The notes under the pieces are model-generated. The model was not told the origin of the DNA and ran no database searches. It saw only the letters and a list, made by a program, of their open reading frames with translations. A stretch of 24,354 nt of DNA from a virus, in IMG/VR virus record IMGVR_UViG_3300046691_000374, positions 1 through 24,354 of that record. One strand, given 5' to 3'. A program made the translations under genes and the position numbers. Below are positions 7,136 through 14,123 of this stretch, piece after piece (position 1 is the first letter of the stretch; each line of letters opens with the position of its first letter).

Positions 7136-9723
7136 CAGACGCCCCCCTGATGGGATGGGCCATAGCTGCGGCGGCGCTGGTCGTGGATGTAGCGCTCCAT
7201 CATGCGCATCCATTCGGTGTAGCTGGCCTGCAACCCTTGATTGATTGGGCCCATGTCCGCGCTAGCAGGTACGTTGATTTGAGGTGAGAAATGGAAATTC
7301 ACTTGGCCCGCCGCACTAGGGCCTGCACTTGGGGATGTACCCCGAGCGCCGCCCATCATGCTTGCCTTGGAGACCTCTGCCGGGTTTGGCGGGGCAAGGT
7401 CGACGCTTGATTGCGCGGCCATGTCGAGTGCGGCCTTGTGTACCAGACCTGAATGAGCACGGATGCCAATAGCGGCACCTTCGCTAATGTTGGCGCCGTA
7501 GCCGATGAACACACGGCTGGGTGACTGTATGCCGAGTGTTTCGGTAAACCAGCCTTTAACGGACGACCCGATGCCCACGACGCTGTCTTTGAGGGCCCCG
7601 GCCATGTTGCTGATGCCATTGACCAGCCCCGTGATCAGCATGCCGCCGAACTCGGTGAATTTGCCCGGCAGTTCGACACCGAAGTAGCTCATCACGCCGG
7701 CAAAGGCTCGGTAGACCAAGCCCAGCGGCGAGAAGTTAGCCAACAACCCGACGATGCCGGACAGACCACCGCTGAAGCCGGTTTTGACCTCGTCCCACAG
7801 GCCGGTGAAGAAGGTCTTGATCGGTGTCCAGTAGCGGTAAATCAGGTATGCGCCCAGCGCGATACCGGTGATCAACAGGCCGATGGGGTTCATCATCAAG
7901 GCCCTGCCGAGCCAGAGGATGGCTTGCCCGGCGAGCTTCAACCCGAACAGCAAGGTACCGCCCAGAATCTTGCCCAGGAACAGGCCACCGCGAGCGATCA
8001 TCATCAGCGGTGCGCCCAAGGCGGTGGTCAGGCCGCGCAAGAACAACCCGCCGTACCTGGCCACCGTGCGCATACCCCGACCGACACGGCTTAAGCCGGT
8101 AATCAGTGGCGTGAACTTGCCCATCTGCCACATCCCCTGCAGCAGCGTCCATTTGGCGGAGAGTGTGGTGATGGTGCGGGTCATGGCGACAAAGGGAGAC
8201 ATCACCAGGTTGGCCCCATAAGCAACGCCGATGAAGGCCATTTTGCCCAGTAACAGACCGCCCACCAGGCCCACTACACCCCTGATGAGTTCAGGGTTTT
8301 GCTGTGCCCATGCCGAGAACGACCGCATGAGCGGGACCACTGCACGGCTGACATCGACAATCGCGGGGAGCAGCGCGTTGCCGACCGAGATGCCGATGTC
8401 TGTCAGGTTGTTGCGCAGCTCTTTGAGTTGCTCCTTGGAACTGCCCATGCGTTTAGCCCAGTCCTGATCCAGCACACCTTTATCCGCGGCGTCTTTGCTG
8501 CCTTGCTTGATGCCGCTCAGGTCTTTTTGGTTGGCCAATGCGGGGCGGACAAATGACAAGACTTGTTGGTCGGCAAACAACGCGCCGAGTTTGTAGGCTT
8601 CATCCAACCGAGCCAGAGCGATGTGTCGTTCTTGCTCGTCCTTAATGTCCAGCGCCTTGCCGTACTCGGCGGCTGCGGCCGGTGCTTTTGTGCCGAGGTG
8701 TGCGGTGAGAATTTTGATCATCGACTCTGCCGGCGAAAACCCTTCGCTGACCAGGTTCTTCATGCTGCCTTTTAGATCGATGCCGGCCTTTTCAAATGAC
8801 TTGAGCGTCTCGGGCGCAGTGATCTTCGAGAGGAAGTTTTTGAAGTTGTTGGCGGCCTCGTCATTGCTACCGGCACCACGGCGGGCAATCTGTAACGAGG
8901 CACCAATTTCCGCCACGGCGCGTTCCCCGGTAATGCCTAAGGCAGCAAACTGGGGTGTTAACTGCGGCAGCCATTTGGCCATATCGGCGAGTTCGAACTG
9001 GCCGCTTTTGCCCGCGAACGCGAGCATGTTCATGGACCGCTCGAGGCCGGCGGCGCCAATGCCCAGGTTGTCGTTGAGCGAGATGGCCACTGAGCCCAGA
9101 TCATTCATGCTAGCGCGGGTGGCGGTGGCTGTTTTGGCCATGACGGGTGCGTAGGCGGCCAGCTCTTTTGCGCTGGCAATACCGCCCGCGATCAATATGG
9201 CGGTGCCATTGGCAACGTCGGTTTGCGTCTGGTTCCACCGCAGCGCCGCTTTGCGCATCACCTGGCTGAGGTCGGCTTCTTGCGCCAGGTCGAAGCCGCC
9301 GGTAATGGCGATGTCGCGGGTCTGGTCCTGGAAGTCGACGGCTGTTTTCATCGACTGAAAAATCGGCGCACCCAGCGCCGCGCCGGTGCCGGCCACTTCC
9401 ATCGCCTGACCACGCAGTTCACCACGTCTGGTTTTCAGGGTTTCACCGCGAGCGATGCTGGCGGTGAGGCGGTCTTGTTTGATTTTGAGCTGATCAAGGG
9501 TGCTGCCCACCGCCTCGTATTGCCGGCGCAGACGCTCGACCCCCGTGCCGCCACGTGCCAACGACGCCGACAGTTCGCTGCCAATGTGCTGCTGTTTGGC
9601 CGTGAGGCCATCGATGGCGCGACCCAATTGCTGCACGGTCGATTTAGCCGAACCGAATGCCACGCTCAAGCTGCCAGAGACAACTGCTCCAATTTTTAAC
9701 CCGACGAGGACTTCGTTAGCCAT
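7135..9723 (-). CDS. Tail tape-measure protein
   Basis: 862 residues, the longest gene of the window. It begins MANEVLVGLKIGAVVSGSLS, followed by a long coiled-coil-like region (30-110) and the conserved PhageMin_Tail core (about 120-430) with ELADMAKWLPQLTPQFAALG. Hydrophobic segments follow at roughly 480-510 and 560-635 (LLFGLKLAGQAILWLGRAL, then MNPIGLLITGIALGAYLIYR). They may insert into the host membrane during DNA entry. A C-terminal domain with ETLGIQSPSRVFIGYG follows, also typical of tape measures. Its length sets the tail length. It follows the chaperone pair, as in most tailed phages, but a small gene on the other strand lies in between. Confidence 0.96.
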   Translation of the reverse strand: MANEVLVGLKIGAVVSGSLSVAFGSAKSTVQQLGRAIDGLTAKQQHIGSELSASLARGGTGVERLRRQYEAVGSTLDQLKIKQDRLTASIARGETLKTRRGELRGQAMEVAGTGAALGAPIFQSMKTAVDFQDQTRDIAITGGFDLAQEADLSQVMRKAALRWNQTQTDVANGTAILIAGGIASAKELAAYAPVMAKTATATRASMNDLGSVAISLNDNLGIGAAGLERSMNMLAFAGKSGQFELADMAKWLPQLTPQFAALGITGERAVAEIGASLQIARRGAGSNDEAANNFKNFLSKITAPETLKSFEKAGIDLKGSMKNLVSEGFSPAESMIKILTAHLGTKAPAAAAEYGKALDIKDEQERHIALARLDEAYKLGALFADQQVLSFVRPALANQKDLSGIKQGSKDAADKGVLDQDWAKRMGSSKEQLKELRNNLTDIGISVGNALLPAIVDVSRAVVPLMRSFSAWAQQNPELIRGVVGLVGGLLLGKMAFIGVAYGANLVMSPFVAMTRTITTLSAKWTLLQGMWQMGKFTPLITGLSRVGRGMRTVARYGGLFLRGLTTALGAPLMMIARGGLFLGKILGGTLLFGLKLAGQAILWLGRALMMNPIGLLITGIALGAYLIYRYWTPIKTFFTGLWDEVKTGFSGGLSGIVGLLANFSPLGLVYRAFAGVMSYFGVELPGKFTEFGGMLITGLVNGISNMAGALKDSVVGIGSSVKGWFTETLGIQSPSRVFIGYGANISEGAAIGIRAHSGLVHKAALDMAAQSSVDLAPPNPAEVSKASMMGGARGTSPSAGPSAAGQVNFHFSPQINVPASADMGPINQGLQASYTEWMRMMERYIHDQRRRSYGPSHQGGV

Positions 9724-9741
9724 AGTTGCTACGCTTTGGGC

Positions 9742-10002
9742 ATGTTTGAAAAAGCCGCTTCACGCACCGCCAAGATTCTCTATGCACTGGTCATCGGCGC
9801 CGGTGTGATCTGGCTTGCCTGGCTGTGCCTGGTGCACTTGCCGGTGTGGGCAGCGGCGCTGGTATTTTGTTTGGCGCTGCCACTGCTGGCCCTGGCGGCC
9901 GCCCCTATTGCTGCGGGCGGCGCGTTGCTGGCGGGGCTTGTGGTTGGCTTGGTGACGGTGGTCAGCTACTCGATTGCTCGGCGAGTTCGATCCGGCGGTT
10001 AA
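9742..10002 (+). CDS. Small hydrophobic membrane protein, antisense to the tail operon
   Basis: 86 residues from ATG 9742 (an in-frame TTG lies at 9736). After a basic start (MFEKAASRTAK) almost the whole chain is hydrophobic: about 13-30 (YALVIGAGVIWLAWLCLV), 34-55, and 57-76 (GGALLAGLVVGLVTVVSYS), ending in a basic ARRVRSGG tail. This gives two or three membrane helices in a coherent topology. The ORF fills the gap between the chaperone pair and the tape measure, starts 19 bp from the divergent tape-measure ATG, and ends 41 bp inside the second chaperone frame. No clear Shine-Dalgarno is visible. It may be a moron of the superinfection-exclusion kind, or chance; the coherent hydrophobicity favours a real gene. 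Confidence 0.5.
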   Translation: MFEKAASRTAKILYALVIGAGVIWLAWLCLVHLPVWAAALVFCLALPLLALAAAPIAAGGALLAGLVVGLVTVVSYSIARRVRSGG

Positions 10003-10156
10003 TCTCGCGTCTACACACCTCTACCCAGCGCCAGTAATCCACCATGTCTAGCCGTTCGATTTCAGACGGCTGCATTCGCAGTACCAGTAGCAGTGCTTCG
10101 TCCCAGGACTGCAGCAATGGCTCTGCCGGCTGCCATTTCCCGCAACACCTCGGTGG
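9962..10156 (-). CDS. Second tail-chaperone frame (E'-like), probably made by frameshift
   Basis: The +1 (equivalently -2) frame relative to the chaperone is open from just after a TAG at 10157-10159 to a TGA at 9962: 64 codons with protein-like content (SWDEALLLVLRMQPSEIERL, then WRWVEVCRREINRR). The 3' part resembles the small GpE-type extensions that follow tail chaperones. It overlaps the chaperone by 95 bp and has no start with a good Shine-Dalgarno; ATG at 10075 is possible but poorly preceded. In Mu the two chaperone frames are joined by a -2 frameshift, and this geometry fits. The slip site was not identified; GCGGGAAATGG at 10133-10143 lies in the allowed interval. Confidence 0.6.
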   Translation of the reverse strand, partial: PPRCCGKWQPAEPLLQSWDEALLLVLRMQPSEIERLDMVDYWRWVEVCRREINRRIELAEQSSS

Positions 10157-10376
10157 CTAACGACGAGTCGGCAATGTCGAACTCGCCGAGGTCTTCGAGG
10201 GTGATGCCCAGCATCTTGGCCACGAGCATGTCTTCCATGGCACCTTCGTCTTTGGTCACCGCCTGCGCGGCGCTGATGTCTTTGCGTTTGAGGCGCGTGA
10301 TGGGCAGGGTTTTAAGGGTGTCGCCGCTGGCGCTTTTGAAGGGGAATTTGAGGGTGAAGCTGAGTGCGTCGGTCAT
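10062..10376 (-). CDS. Tail assembly chaperone (Mu gp41 / TAC_7-like)
   Basis: 104 residues matching Phage_TAC_7-type chaperones: LSFTLKFPFKSASGDTLKTL near the start, then PITRLKRKDISAAQAVTK at about 26-43 and a helical end. Such proteins coat the tape measure before the tube polymerises. GGGAG precedes the ATG. It is the first gene after the motif at 10441-10460 and probably opens the promoter-distal tail operon. In a P2-type order it would directly follow the tube gene FII, but 7 kb of accessory DNA lies between them. Confidence 0.88.
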   Translation of the reverse strand: MTDALSFTLKFPFKSASGDTLKTLPITRLKRKDISAAQAVTKDEGAMEDMLVAKMLGITLEDLGEFDIADSSLATEVLREMAAGRAIAAVLGRSTATGTANAAV

Positions 10377-10440
10377 TGTGGGTGCTCCCGGTGGGGTTGC
10401 TCTTTGAGAGCCCTGATGATGTCGACTGTGGCAGGCACTG

Positions 10441-10460
10441 GCTTTTAATCGGGTTTAAGG
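10441..10460 (-). promoter_or_regulatory. Putative late promoter/activator motif, copy 2
   Basis: Plus strand gcttttaatcgggtttaagg, identical to the copy at 23173-23192 except at one base near the end. It lies 64 bp upstream of the tail chaperone start and at the left boundary of island B. The same TTTAA-N6-TTAAA dyad is present on the minus strand. Promoter or activator function is inferred. Confidence 0.6.
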
Positions 10461-10533
10461 AGAGGATTTCGCGGCTCGATCAAGGATAGTTATCGGGCAG
10501 CAATCACTCCACAGAATGGACAAGGTGTTGTAG

Positions 10534-10728
10534 ATGGAAGTCGAAGTCACAATCGAGCATGAAGGAACCCCGTACACCGCTACTTACCTGGTGGTGGGAG
10601 ATGAGTTGATCGTGTACCTACCTAATGGGGAGCCACGGGCTACCGTGCTGCGAGGCCTGAACCCAGAAAGCGCGGCGCGCCAACACTTACGGTCCTACAT
10701 CCGTAGCGTTACCCAACATAAACAGTAA
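10534..10728 (+). CDS. Small protein of unknown function (64 residues)
   Basis: It starts at ATG 10534 with AAGGTG about 7 bases upstream. The sequence begins MEVEVTIEHEGTPYTATYLV and is mostly beta-prone for 40 residues (VVGDELIVYLPNGEPRATVL), then ends in a helical basic tail (SAARQHLRSYIRSV). No signal peptide or membrane segment. It is the first gene of island B and reads away from the tail chaperone. A hairpin at 10772-10795 follows and may end its transcript. I do not recognise the family, but start context and composition look like a real gene. Confidence 0.6.
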   Translation: MEVEVTIEHEGTPYTATYLVVGDELIVYLPNGEPRATVLRGLNPESAARQHLRSYIRSVTQHKQ

Positions 10729-10771
10729 GGAAGTAAAGCGTCGCGGTCGCGACCTTTGAATGCTTCTAAAT

Positions 10772-10795
10772 AGTGAGGGCGCAAGCGCCCTCGCT
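10772..10795. terminator. GC-rich hairpin between two convergent genes
   Basis: A perfect inverted repeat GAGGGCGC/GCGCCCTC (10775-10792) around AA, extendable by three further pairs. There is no T-run on either side, so it may be a weak bidirectional terminator for the small plus-strand gene and the DUF6124-type gene that ends at 10809. Confidence 0.5.
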
Positions 10796-10808
10796 ACCCG
10801 CCTGGCGA

Positions 10809-11177
10809 CTACCCAAGCTTGTGGTTGTCCAGTACTCGATTGACCGCTAACTCACCCAACATTATGACCCGTTGCAGCACCAGCATCGTTTGGCGTCGTG
10901 GGTTGTCCGTCAAGTCGACGAGATCGTTGACCATGGCGCTGGCTGATGCCAACGATTCGCAGGCCTCGACGAGCAACGTTTCGTCATCCACCGCTGCGTC
11001 GATGGTGAAAATGGTGCTGGGCCTGTGGGGCGGTATCTGCGTTTTCGACGCCCCGGGGTCGAGGTAGAAGCTGAGTGCGCGGTCGGCCGCCTCTTTCATT
11101 TTCTTGGGGTCAAGATCAATAAAGGCGTCGTAGGGTAGCGGACCGGTATTTGGGGGATTAGGTGTAACTTTGAACAT
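10809..11177 (-). CDS. DUF6124-type protein
   Basis: 122 residues starting MFKVTPNPPNTGPLPYDAFI, the usual beginning of the DUF6124 proteins that are common in Pseudomonas. The middle (KMKEAADRALSFYLDPG at about 27-43) and the helical C-terminal part (TLLVEACESLASASAMVNDL at about 64-83, then VIMLGELAVNRVLDNH) also fit. GAGAGAAAG precedes the ATG. The function is unknown. These genes are often found as small stand-alone units in Pseudomonas genomes. Here a 200-bp structured leader lies upstream, including an apparent terminator, so expression may be controlled after transcription starts. Confidence 0.85.
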   Translation of the reverse strand: MFKVTPNPPNTGPLPYDAFIDLDPKKMKEAADRALSFYLDPGASKTQIPPHRPSTIFTIDAAVDDETLLVEACESLASASAMVNDLVDLTDNPRRQTMLVLQRVIMLGELAVNRVLDNHKLG

Positions 11178-11213
11178 AGTTGCTTTCTCTCATAGTGAGG
11201 CGGCAACCATCTC

Positions 11214-11401
11214 GCTACTAAACAAGAGGGTGGCAGCTGTGCGCGAGTTAGTAGACCGGATAAGCAACAAAAAACCGGCGCGCCCTAGGGCGCCAAGCGC
11301 ACAGCCACCATGAAGACCAGGCGAATGCCTGTCTGGATGATACTTGTGCAACCGTTATCGCTTAATCCGGGCTACTAAACCCGACCACTGATGGGCAGTG
11401 G
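11214..11401 (-). ncRNA. Structured leader RNA candidate upstream of the DUF6124-type gene
   Basis: Several complementary segments occur in this stretch. TTAGTAGACCGGATAAGC (11248-11265) can pair with 11360-11378 with few defects. GGTGG and CTGTGCGC (11229-11244) pair with 11297-11309 around a 3-base bulge. GCTACTAAAC occurs twice (11214-11223 and 11371-11380), and both copies can pair with the same partner at 11247-11254. Local hairpins sit at 11317-11336 and 11385-11401. The first two long pairings interlock, so they form a pseudoknot or exclude each other. The minus strand is preferred because the central hairpin is followed by six T on that strand. No ORF with protein-like content was seen here. 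Function is unknown; attenuation of the next gene is a hypothesis. Confidence 0.5.
11269..11294 (-). terminator. Intrinsic terminator inside the leader
   Basis: On the minus strand a strong GC hairpin (perfect palindrome GCGCCCTAGGGCGC at 11280-11293) is followed after CCGG by six T (11269-11274). It lies about 92 bp upstream of the DUF6124-type start, where a terminator only makes sense as the end of a small RNA or as an attenuator. Confidence 0.6.
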
Positions 11402-11747
11402 TAGGGAAACAATAGAGGCCAGGGGCAAGGCGCACAAGCCGGCGGATTCTGGCTTAACCGTAGGCAACGGCGCAAGGTCTTGTAGCCTTCGGGAAGTAAC
11501 ACCGAGTGTCTTTAAACACGCACGTTAAACGCATGAGCGCTTTAAAAAACCGAGGAAGCGTCTGACATTTTTCCCGAGGGCGCGACCTTACCCGCTGACC
11601 GCTTTTAATCCTGCCGGACTCGCGTGGCGACGTAGTGTTTTTGAAGAGGTTTTGGTAGGCGGATGCCGGATTGGTCACCGGCTGATGGGGACGACGCTGA
11701 TCGCTACGGCGCTCTCTTTCAATGGAGCCGTGCGGGGGTGAAAAAAG
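11402..11747. other. Intergenic stretch without a supported gene
   Basis: No ORF with a good start and protein-like composition was found on either strand. A minus-strand frame of 141 codons covers 11454-11879, but it is rich in Arg, Pro and Ser, has no Shine-Dalgarno and runs through an inverted repeat, so it looks spurious. GCTTTTAATC at 11600-11609 repeats only half of the late motif. If the leader RNA below 11401 starts further upstream, its promoter would lie here; none was recognised. Confidence 0.5.
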
Positions 11748-11831
11748 ATGGTAACTGTACGCCGGCAATGGGACCGAATAGGAGCTTTGCAATACCGGTT
11801 TGCCCGAGGGCACCCGGCGTACAGTTACCAT
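11748..11831. repeat. Perfect 18-bp inverted repeat with 48-bp spacer
   Basis: ATGGTAACTGTACGCCGG at 11748-11765 is exactly complementary in reverse to 11814-11831. The spacer contains smaller partly complementary pieces (ATACCGG, CCCGAGGGC). No ORF explains it. It could fold as a long RNA stem, be a paired protein-binding site, or be the trace of a small mobile element. Confidence 0.7.
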
Positions 11832-11883
11832 TAAAATCAGACATGGAGCTGCCTGTCCCGTCAAAAGAAGCACATACAACCTA

Positions 11884-12099
11884 ATGTGCTACGGGCTGCT
11901 CCGCCCGGTCACTGCGAATGGTGACGGGAGACAATTTACCGACGGCGACTTGGTGCGTCTGCCGGTCGATTCGGTTGTGTTTGTAGGTAATGGCGTTGGA
12001 TTTTGTAGCTTCTCAGCTTTACAGGATCCTGAGTGGCCGCTTTCAAAGTTCGACGTCCTGCCCCTTGTACAGTCTGCGGAAATGCTGAATAGTGTCTAA
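11884..12099 (+). CDS. Doubtful small ORF ahead of a strong terminator
   Basis: 71 residues from ATG 11884, the frame being open back to a TTG at 11800. Its second half (DGDLVRLPVDSVVFVGNGVG, then LQDPEWPLSKFDVLPLVQSA) looks like a folded protein, and a strong intrinsic terminator starts 2 bp after the stop, so a plus-strand transcript ends here. No Shine-Dalgarno is visible. It may be a small gene, the 3' end of a decayed gene, or part of an RNA. I do not recognise the family. Confidence 0.3.
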   Translation: MCYGLLRPVTANGDGRQFTDGDLVRLPVDSVVFVGNGVGFCSFSALQDPEWPLSKFDVLPLVQSAEMLNSV

Positions 12100-12101
12100 T
12101 C

Positions 12102-12126
12102 GCCCTCATAAGGAGGGCTTTTTTTT
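12102..12126 (+). terminator. Strong intrinsic terminator
   Basis: GCCCTC-ATAAG-GAGGGC followed directly by eight T (12119-12126): a textbook rho-independent terminator on the plus strand. It separates the upstream region from the regulator gene at 12196. Confidence 0.85.
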
Positions 12127-12145
12127 GGATTCCATGACTTCATTA

Positions 12146-12164
12146 TGACTCCGTTTTGGAGTCA
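12146..12164. promoter_or_regulatory. Candidate operator in front of the regulator gene
   Basis: Perfect inverted repeat TGACTCC-GTTTT-GGAGTCA, 31 bp upstream of the ATG of the RHH-containing protein at 12196, between that gene and a terminator. FitA-like RHH proteins usually repress their own promoter through such repeats, so autoregulation is a reasonable inference. A clear -35/-10 pair was not recognised. Confidence 0.45.
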
Positions 12165-12195
12165 CTCATGCGGCAGCGCAAATTAGGAGCTTGTA

Positions 12196-13077
12196 ATGGC
12201 GAGAATCAACATCCGCGATTTACCGGACCATATCCACAAAGCTATTAGTGACTCTGCTGACAAAAACAATCGGTCGACCGAGGGAGAAGTTCGCTCAATT
12301 TTACAGAGCTATGTGTCGGGCTTAGAGGACAAGCCCGCGCCCATCGAAACCCTTCGCCAGAACTGGCAACGAGGCGTGGGGCAGCGCCTGGATCAGCTGT
12401 TTGGTTTCGTGCGCAGAGATCAGGTTTTTCGTCTTAGCGAGCCTCAAAGCATCGTGGGGATCGCTCGAATTATTGGGGAAGAAACGCCTGCACACCTGTT
12501 GGATTGCCTGGAAGGCATTGCGTCACCGTCTTTTGATCTGCTGGATCGTGTTGCGGCGTGGTCTGGCGGGTCTTACAACTGGTTGGTCAGTGGGATGGGG
12601 ACGGTTTTTCCAGTTGAAAATATTGGCAGCAGTTACCAAGATTTTTTCCTGTATGACCGGCAAAGCAAGGACGTTACCTTCAGCATGTTGCGCATCTGCG
12701 GCGGTCGCTCTGACGGGATGCTGTTGTGCATTCGGCACGACGGCGCCAAGCAGACCTATGCCAGTGGCTATATTTACGAGCACTTCATGCTGAAGGCAGG
12801 AATGGGTTCGGGCGGAAGTGGCAATCTCAACCGGTTCATTCGCTTTCTGAAAACGCACTGCGGCAACCGCGTTCTGAAAGCCTATAACTATGAAGAAACT
12901 GAGCTGAATACGGAGCAAGGTACCCATCATCCTCTGTTTTACTTACGCTCGGCTGACAGTGCTGATTGGTTGAGGAAGCTGTTTGATGGGGAAGATCCAG
13001 CCAACTGGTTGGCTGGAAACTCGCCGTTGTGGCGGGACATGAGTGAGTTGCCGTTTGGCAATGGTGAGGCTGAGTGA
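12196..13077 (+). CDS. Two-domain DNA-binding regulator: RHH (FitA-like) plus repressor-like region
   Basis: 293 residues; AGGAG lies 7 bases before ATG 12196. Residues 1-42 (MARINIRDLPDHIHKAISDS, then STEGEVRSILQSYV) are a ribbon-helix-helix of the FitA antitoxin type. Residues about 60-135 look like a helix-turn-helix module of phage repressor type: IVGIARIIGEETPAHLLDCL followed by PSFDLLDRVAAWSG and NWLVSG, in which a five-helix HTH is plausible. The rest (140-293) has no recognised domain. No toxin gene follows; the next gene is convergent. It may be a regulator of the island or of the prophage. The RHH is confident, the second HTH is tentative, and the targets are unknown. An inverted repeat lies just upstream. 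Confidence 0.8.
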   Translation: MARINIRDLPDHIHKAISDSADKNNRSTEGEVRSILQSYVSGLEDKPAPIETLRQNWQRGVGQRLDQLFGFVRRDQVFRLSEPQSIVGIARIIGEETPAHLLDCLEGIASPSFDLLDRVAAWSGGSYNWLVSGMGTVFPVENIGSSYQDFFLYDRQSKDVTFSMLRICGGRSDGMLLCIRHDGAKQTYASGYIYEHFMLKAGMGSGGSGNLNRFIRFLKTHCGNRVLKAYNYEETELNTEQGTHHPLFYLRSADSADWLRKLFDGEDPANWLAGNSPLWRDMSELPFGNGEAE

Positions 13078-13097
13078 GATCAGAATGTTTTGAGCCC

Positions 13098-13132
13098 GCT
13101 CTTATGCATCGCGCTGGGCGGTGCATAAGAGC
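13098..13132. terminator. Bidirectional hairpin between convergent genes
   Basis: GCTCTTATGCA (13098-13108) and TGCATAAGAGC (13122-13132) are perfectly complementary and the stem extends inward by about four pairs. It lies in the 66-bp gap between the regulator (plus) and the HEPN/zinc-ribbon gene (minus), so it probably stops transcription from both sides, although no T-run is present. Confidence 0.65.
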
Positions 13133-13143
13133 CAAACCATAGA

Positions 13144-14121
13144 TCAGTCATTCCCATACTCCGGTTCATACTCCATTTCTCGTTCGCTGTCCTCCGAGTA
13201 ATCGTCGGCAAGGCCTGCCTCGTGCAATGCAGCCTCCCCCTCAAGATGTAGGAGGCATGTAGGGCAGTAGAACTCCATTGGTGAGAAGAACTGGGTAACG
13301 GTCTCGTAGCCTGTACTGAAGTCTTGATCAGTCACTTCCTCATCTGCTCGATCACCGCCGAGGAAGGCTGTGCAGGCGCACGCAGGGCAGATTTGCTCCC
13401 AGTGATTGTCCAAGTAATAACGGAAATTTTCGAGGTATGAAAAGCTGTTGAAGCTTTTTGAGGCAGTCTGAAGCGCCTCTCTTTGCTTCTTGTTGTGAAC
13501 TTCAAAAAACGTTGCTTTCGCATCGGCAATTCTCTGTCGCGCCGCTTGTGCCTTAATGTCACGAAGGTGTCGCAGCAGTTCTATAGGAACTCGAGACTCG
13601 GGGCCTACCCAGGCTTCCAGATCCAACGCCATCGAGGTCAAGATAAGCTGCGCGGCGCTCCAGAATTCGCCTTCCCAAACCTCTAACAGCATTCCGGAAA
13701 ATGCTGCATGACCTGAATGAAGTTCGGCATTCCGGCGTGCCGATATGCGCTTACAGGCCTCGGAATTGGGTGTGCCGAAATTCGGAACTGTATGCTTAAG
13801 TCGGGCGAAAACAACGTTTGCATCAACCGTTTTCACTGCGGTGTTGGTATTGAACCCGCACGCTTCAAGAAGACTGTTTGGGTTGACGGAATCGACGACA
13901 AGGCAGGGATGGATTTTTGCGAGTGAAGCTTTGGCTAGCAGCTCCAAAGCCAAGGCGGCCCACATCTGGAAAACCTCATGATCCGCGCTGTCTTTGGCCT
14001 TCAAGGCACGATGCGCAAAAACCCGCGACTTCGCAAATAGTCCGTCTGCAGACAGCGCAACAGGGTCGTGCTTACCTAGCGCCGATTTCGAGTGTTTGTC
14101 CATCTTTTCCATGTCGTTCAT
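13144..14121 (-). CDS. HEPN-like protein with C-terminal zinc ribbon (possible RNase)
   Basis: 325 residues, last gene of a minus-strand operon. A helical N-terminal region (about 45-70, HEVFQMWAALALELLAKASL) leads to RRNAELHSG, where Arg130 and His135 form the R-N-x3-H arrangement (R-x4-H) used by HEPN RNases as active site. A second pair of cysteine knuckles (CPAC at 245-248 and CPTC at 286-289) would bind zinc, and the end is very acidic (SEDSEREMEYEPEYGND). ATG 14121 is chosen because GGAG, which lies over the stop of the previous gene, is 5 bases upstream; a GTG at 14127 overlaps that stop as GTGA. Translation is therefore coupled to the oxygenase. The HEPN call rests on motif and helical context only. 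I do not recognise the protein as a known toxin or Abi family. Confidence 0.75.
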   Translation of the reverse strand: MNDMEKMDKHSKSALGKHDPVALSADGLFAKSRVFAHRALKAKDSADHEVFQMWAALALELLAKASLAKIHPCLVVDSVNPNSLLEACGFNTNTAVKTVDANVVFARLKHTVPNFGTPNSEACKRISARRNAELHSGHAAFSGMLLEVWEGEFWSAAQLILTSMALDLEAWVGPESRVPIELLRHLRDIKAQAARQRIADAKATFFEVHNKKQREALQTASKSFNSFSYLENFRYYLDNHWEQICPACACTAFLGGDRADEEVTDQDFSTGYETVTQFFSPMEFYCPTCLLHLEGEAALHEAGLADDYSEDSEREMEYEPEYGND

Positions 14122-14123
14122 CG

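Noticed and set aside
11600-11616. Possible fourth copy of the late motif (gcttttaatcctgccgg)
   Set aside because: Only the first ten bases match; the TTTAA half of the dyad is missing and no phage gene follows.
11748-11831. Integron attC site
   Set aside because: The inverted repeat is perfect and lacks the core-site sequences and the bulged bases of attC, and no integrase is near.
11454-11879. Minus-strand frame of 141 codons
   Set aside because: No ribosome site, odd composition and it crosses the perfect inverted repeat; judged spurious.
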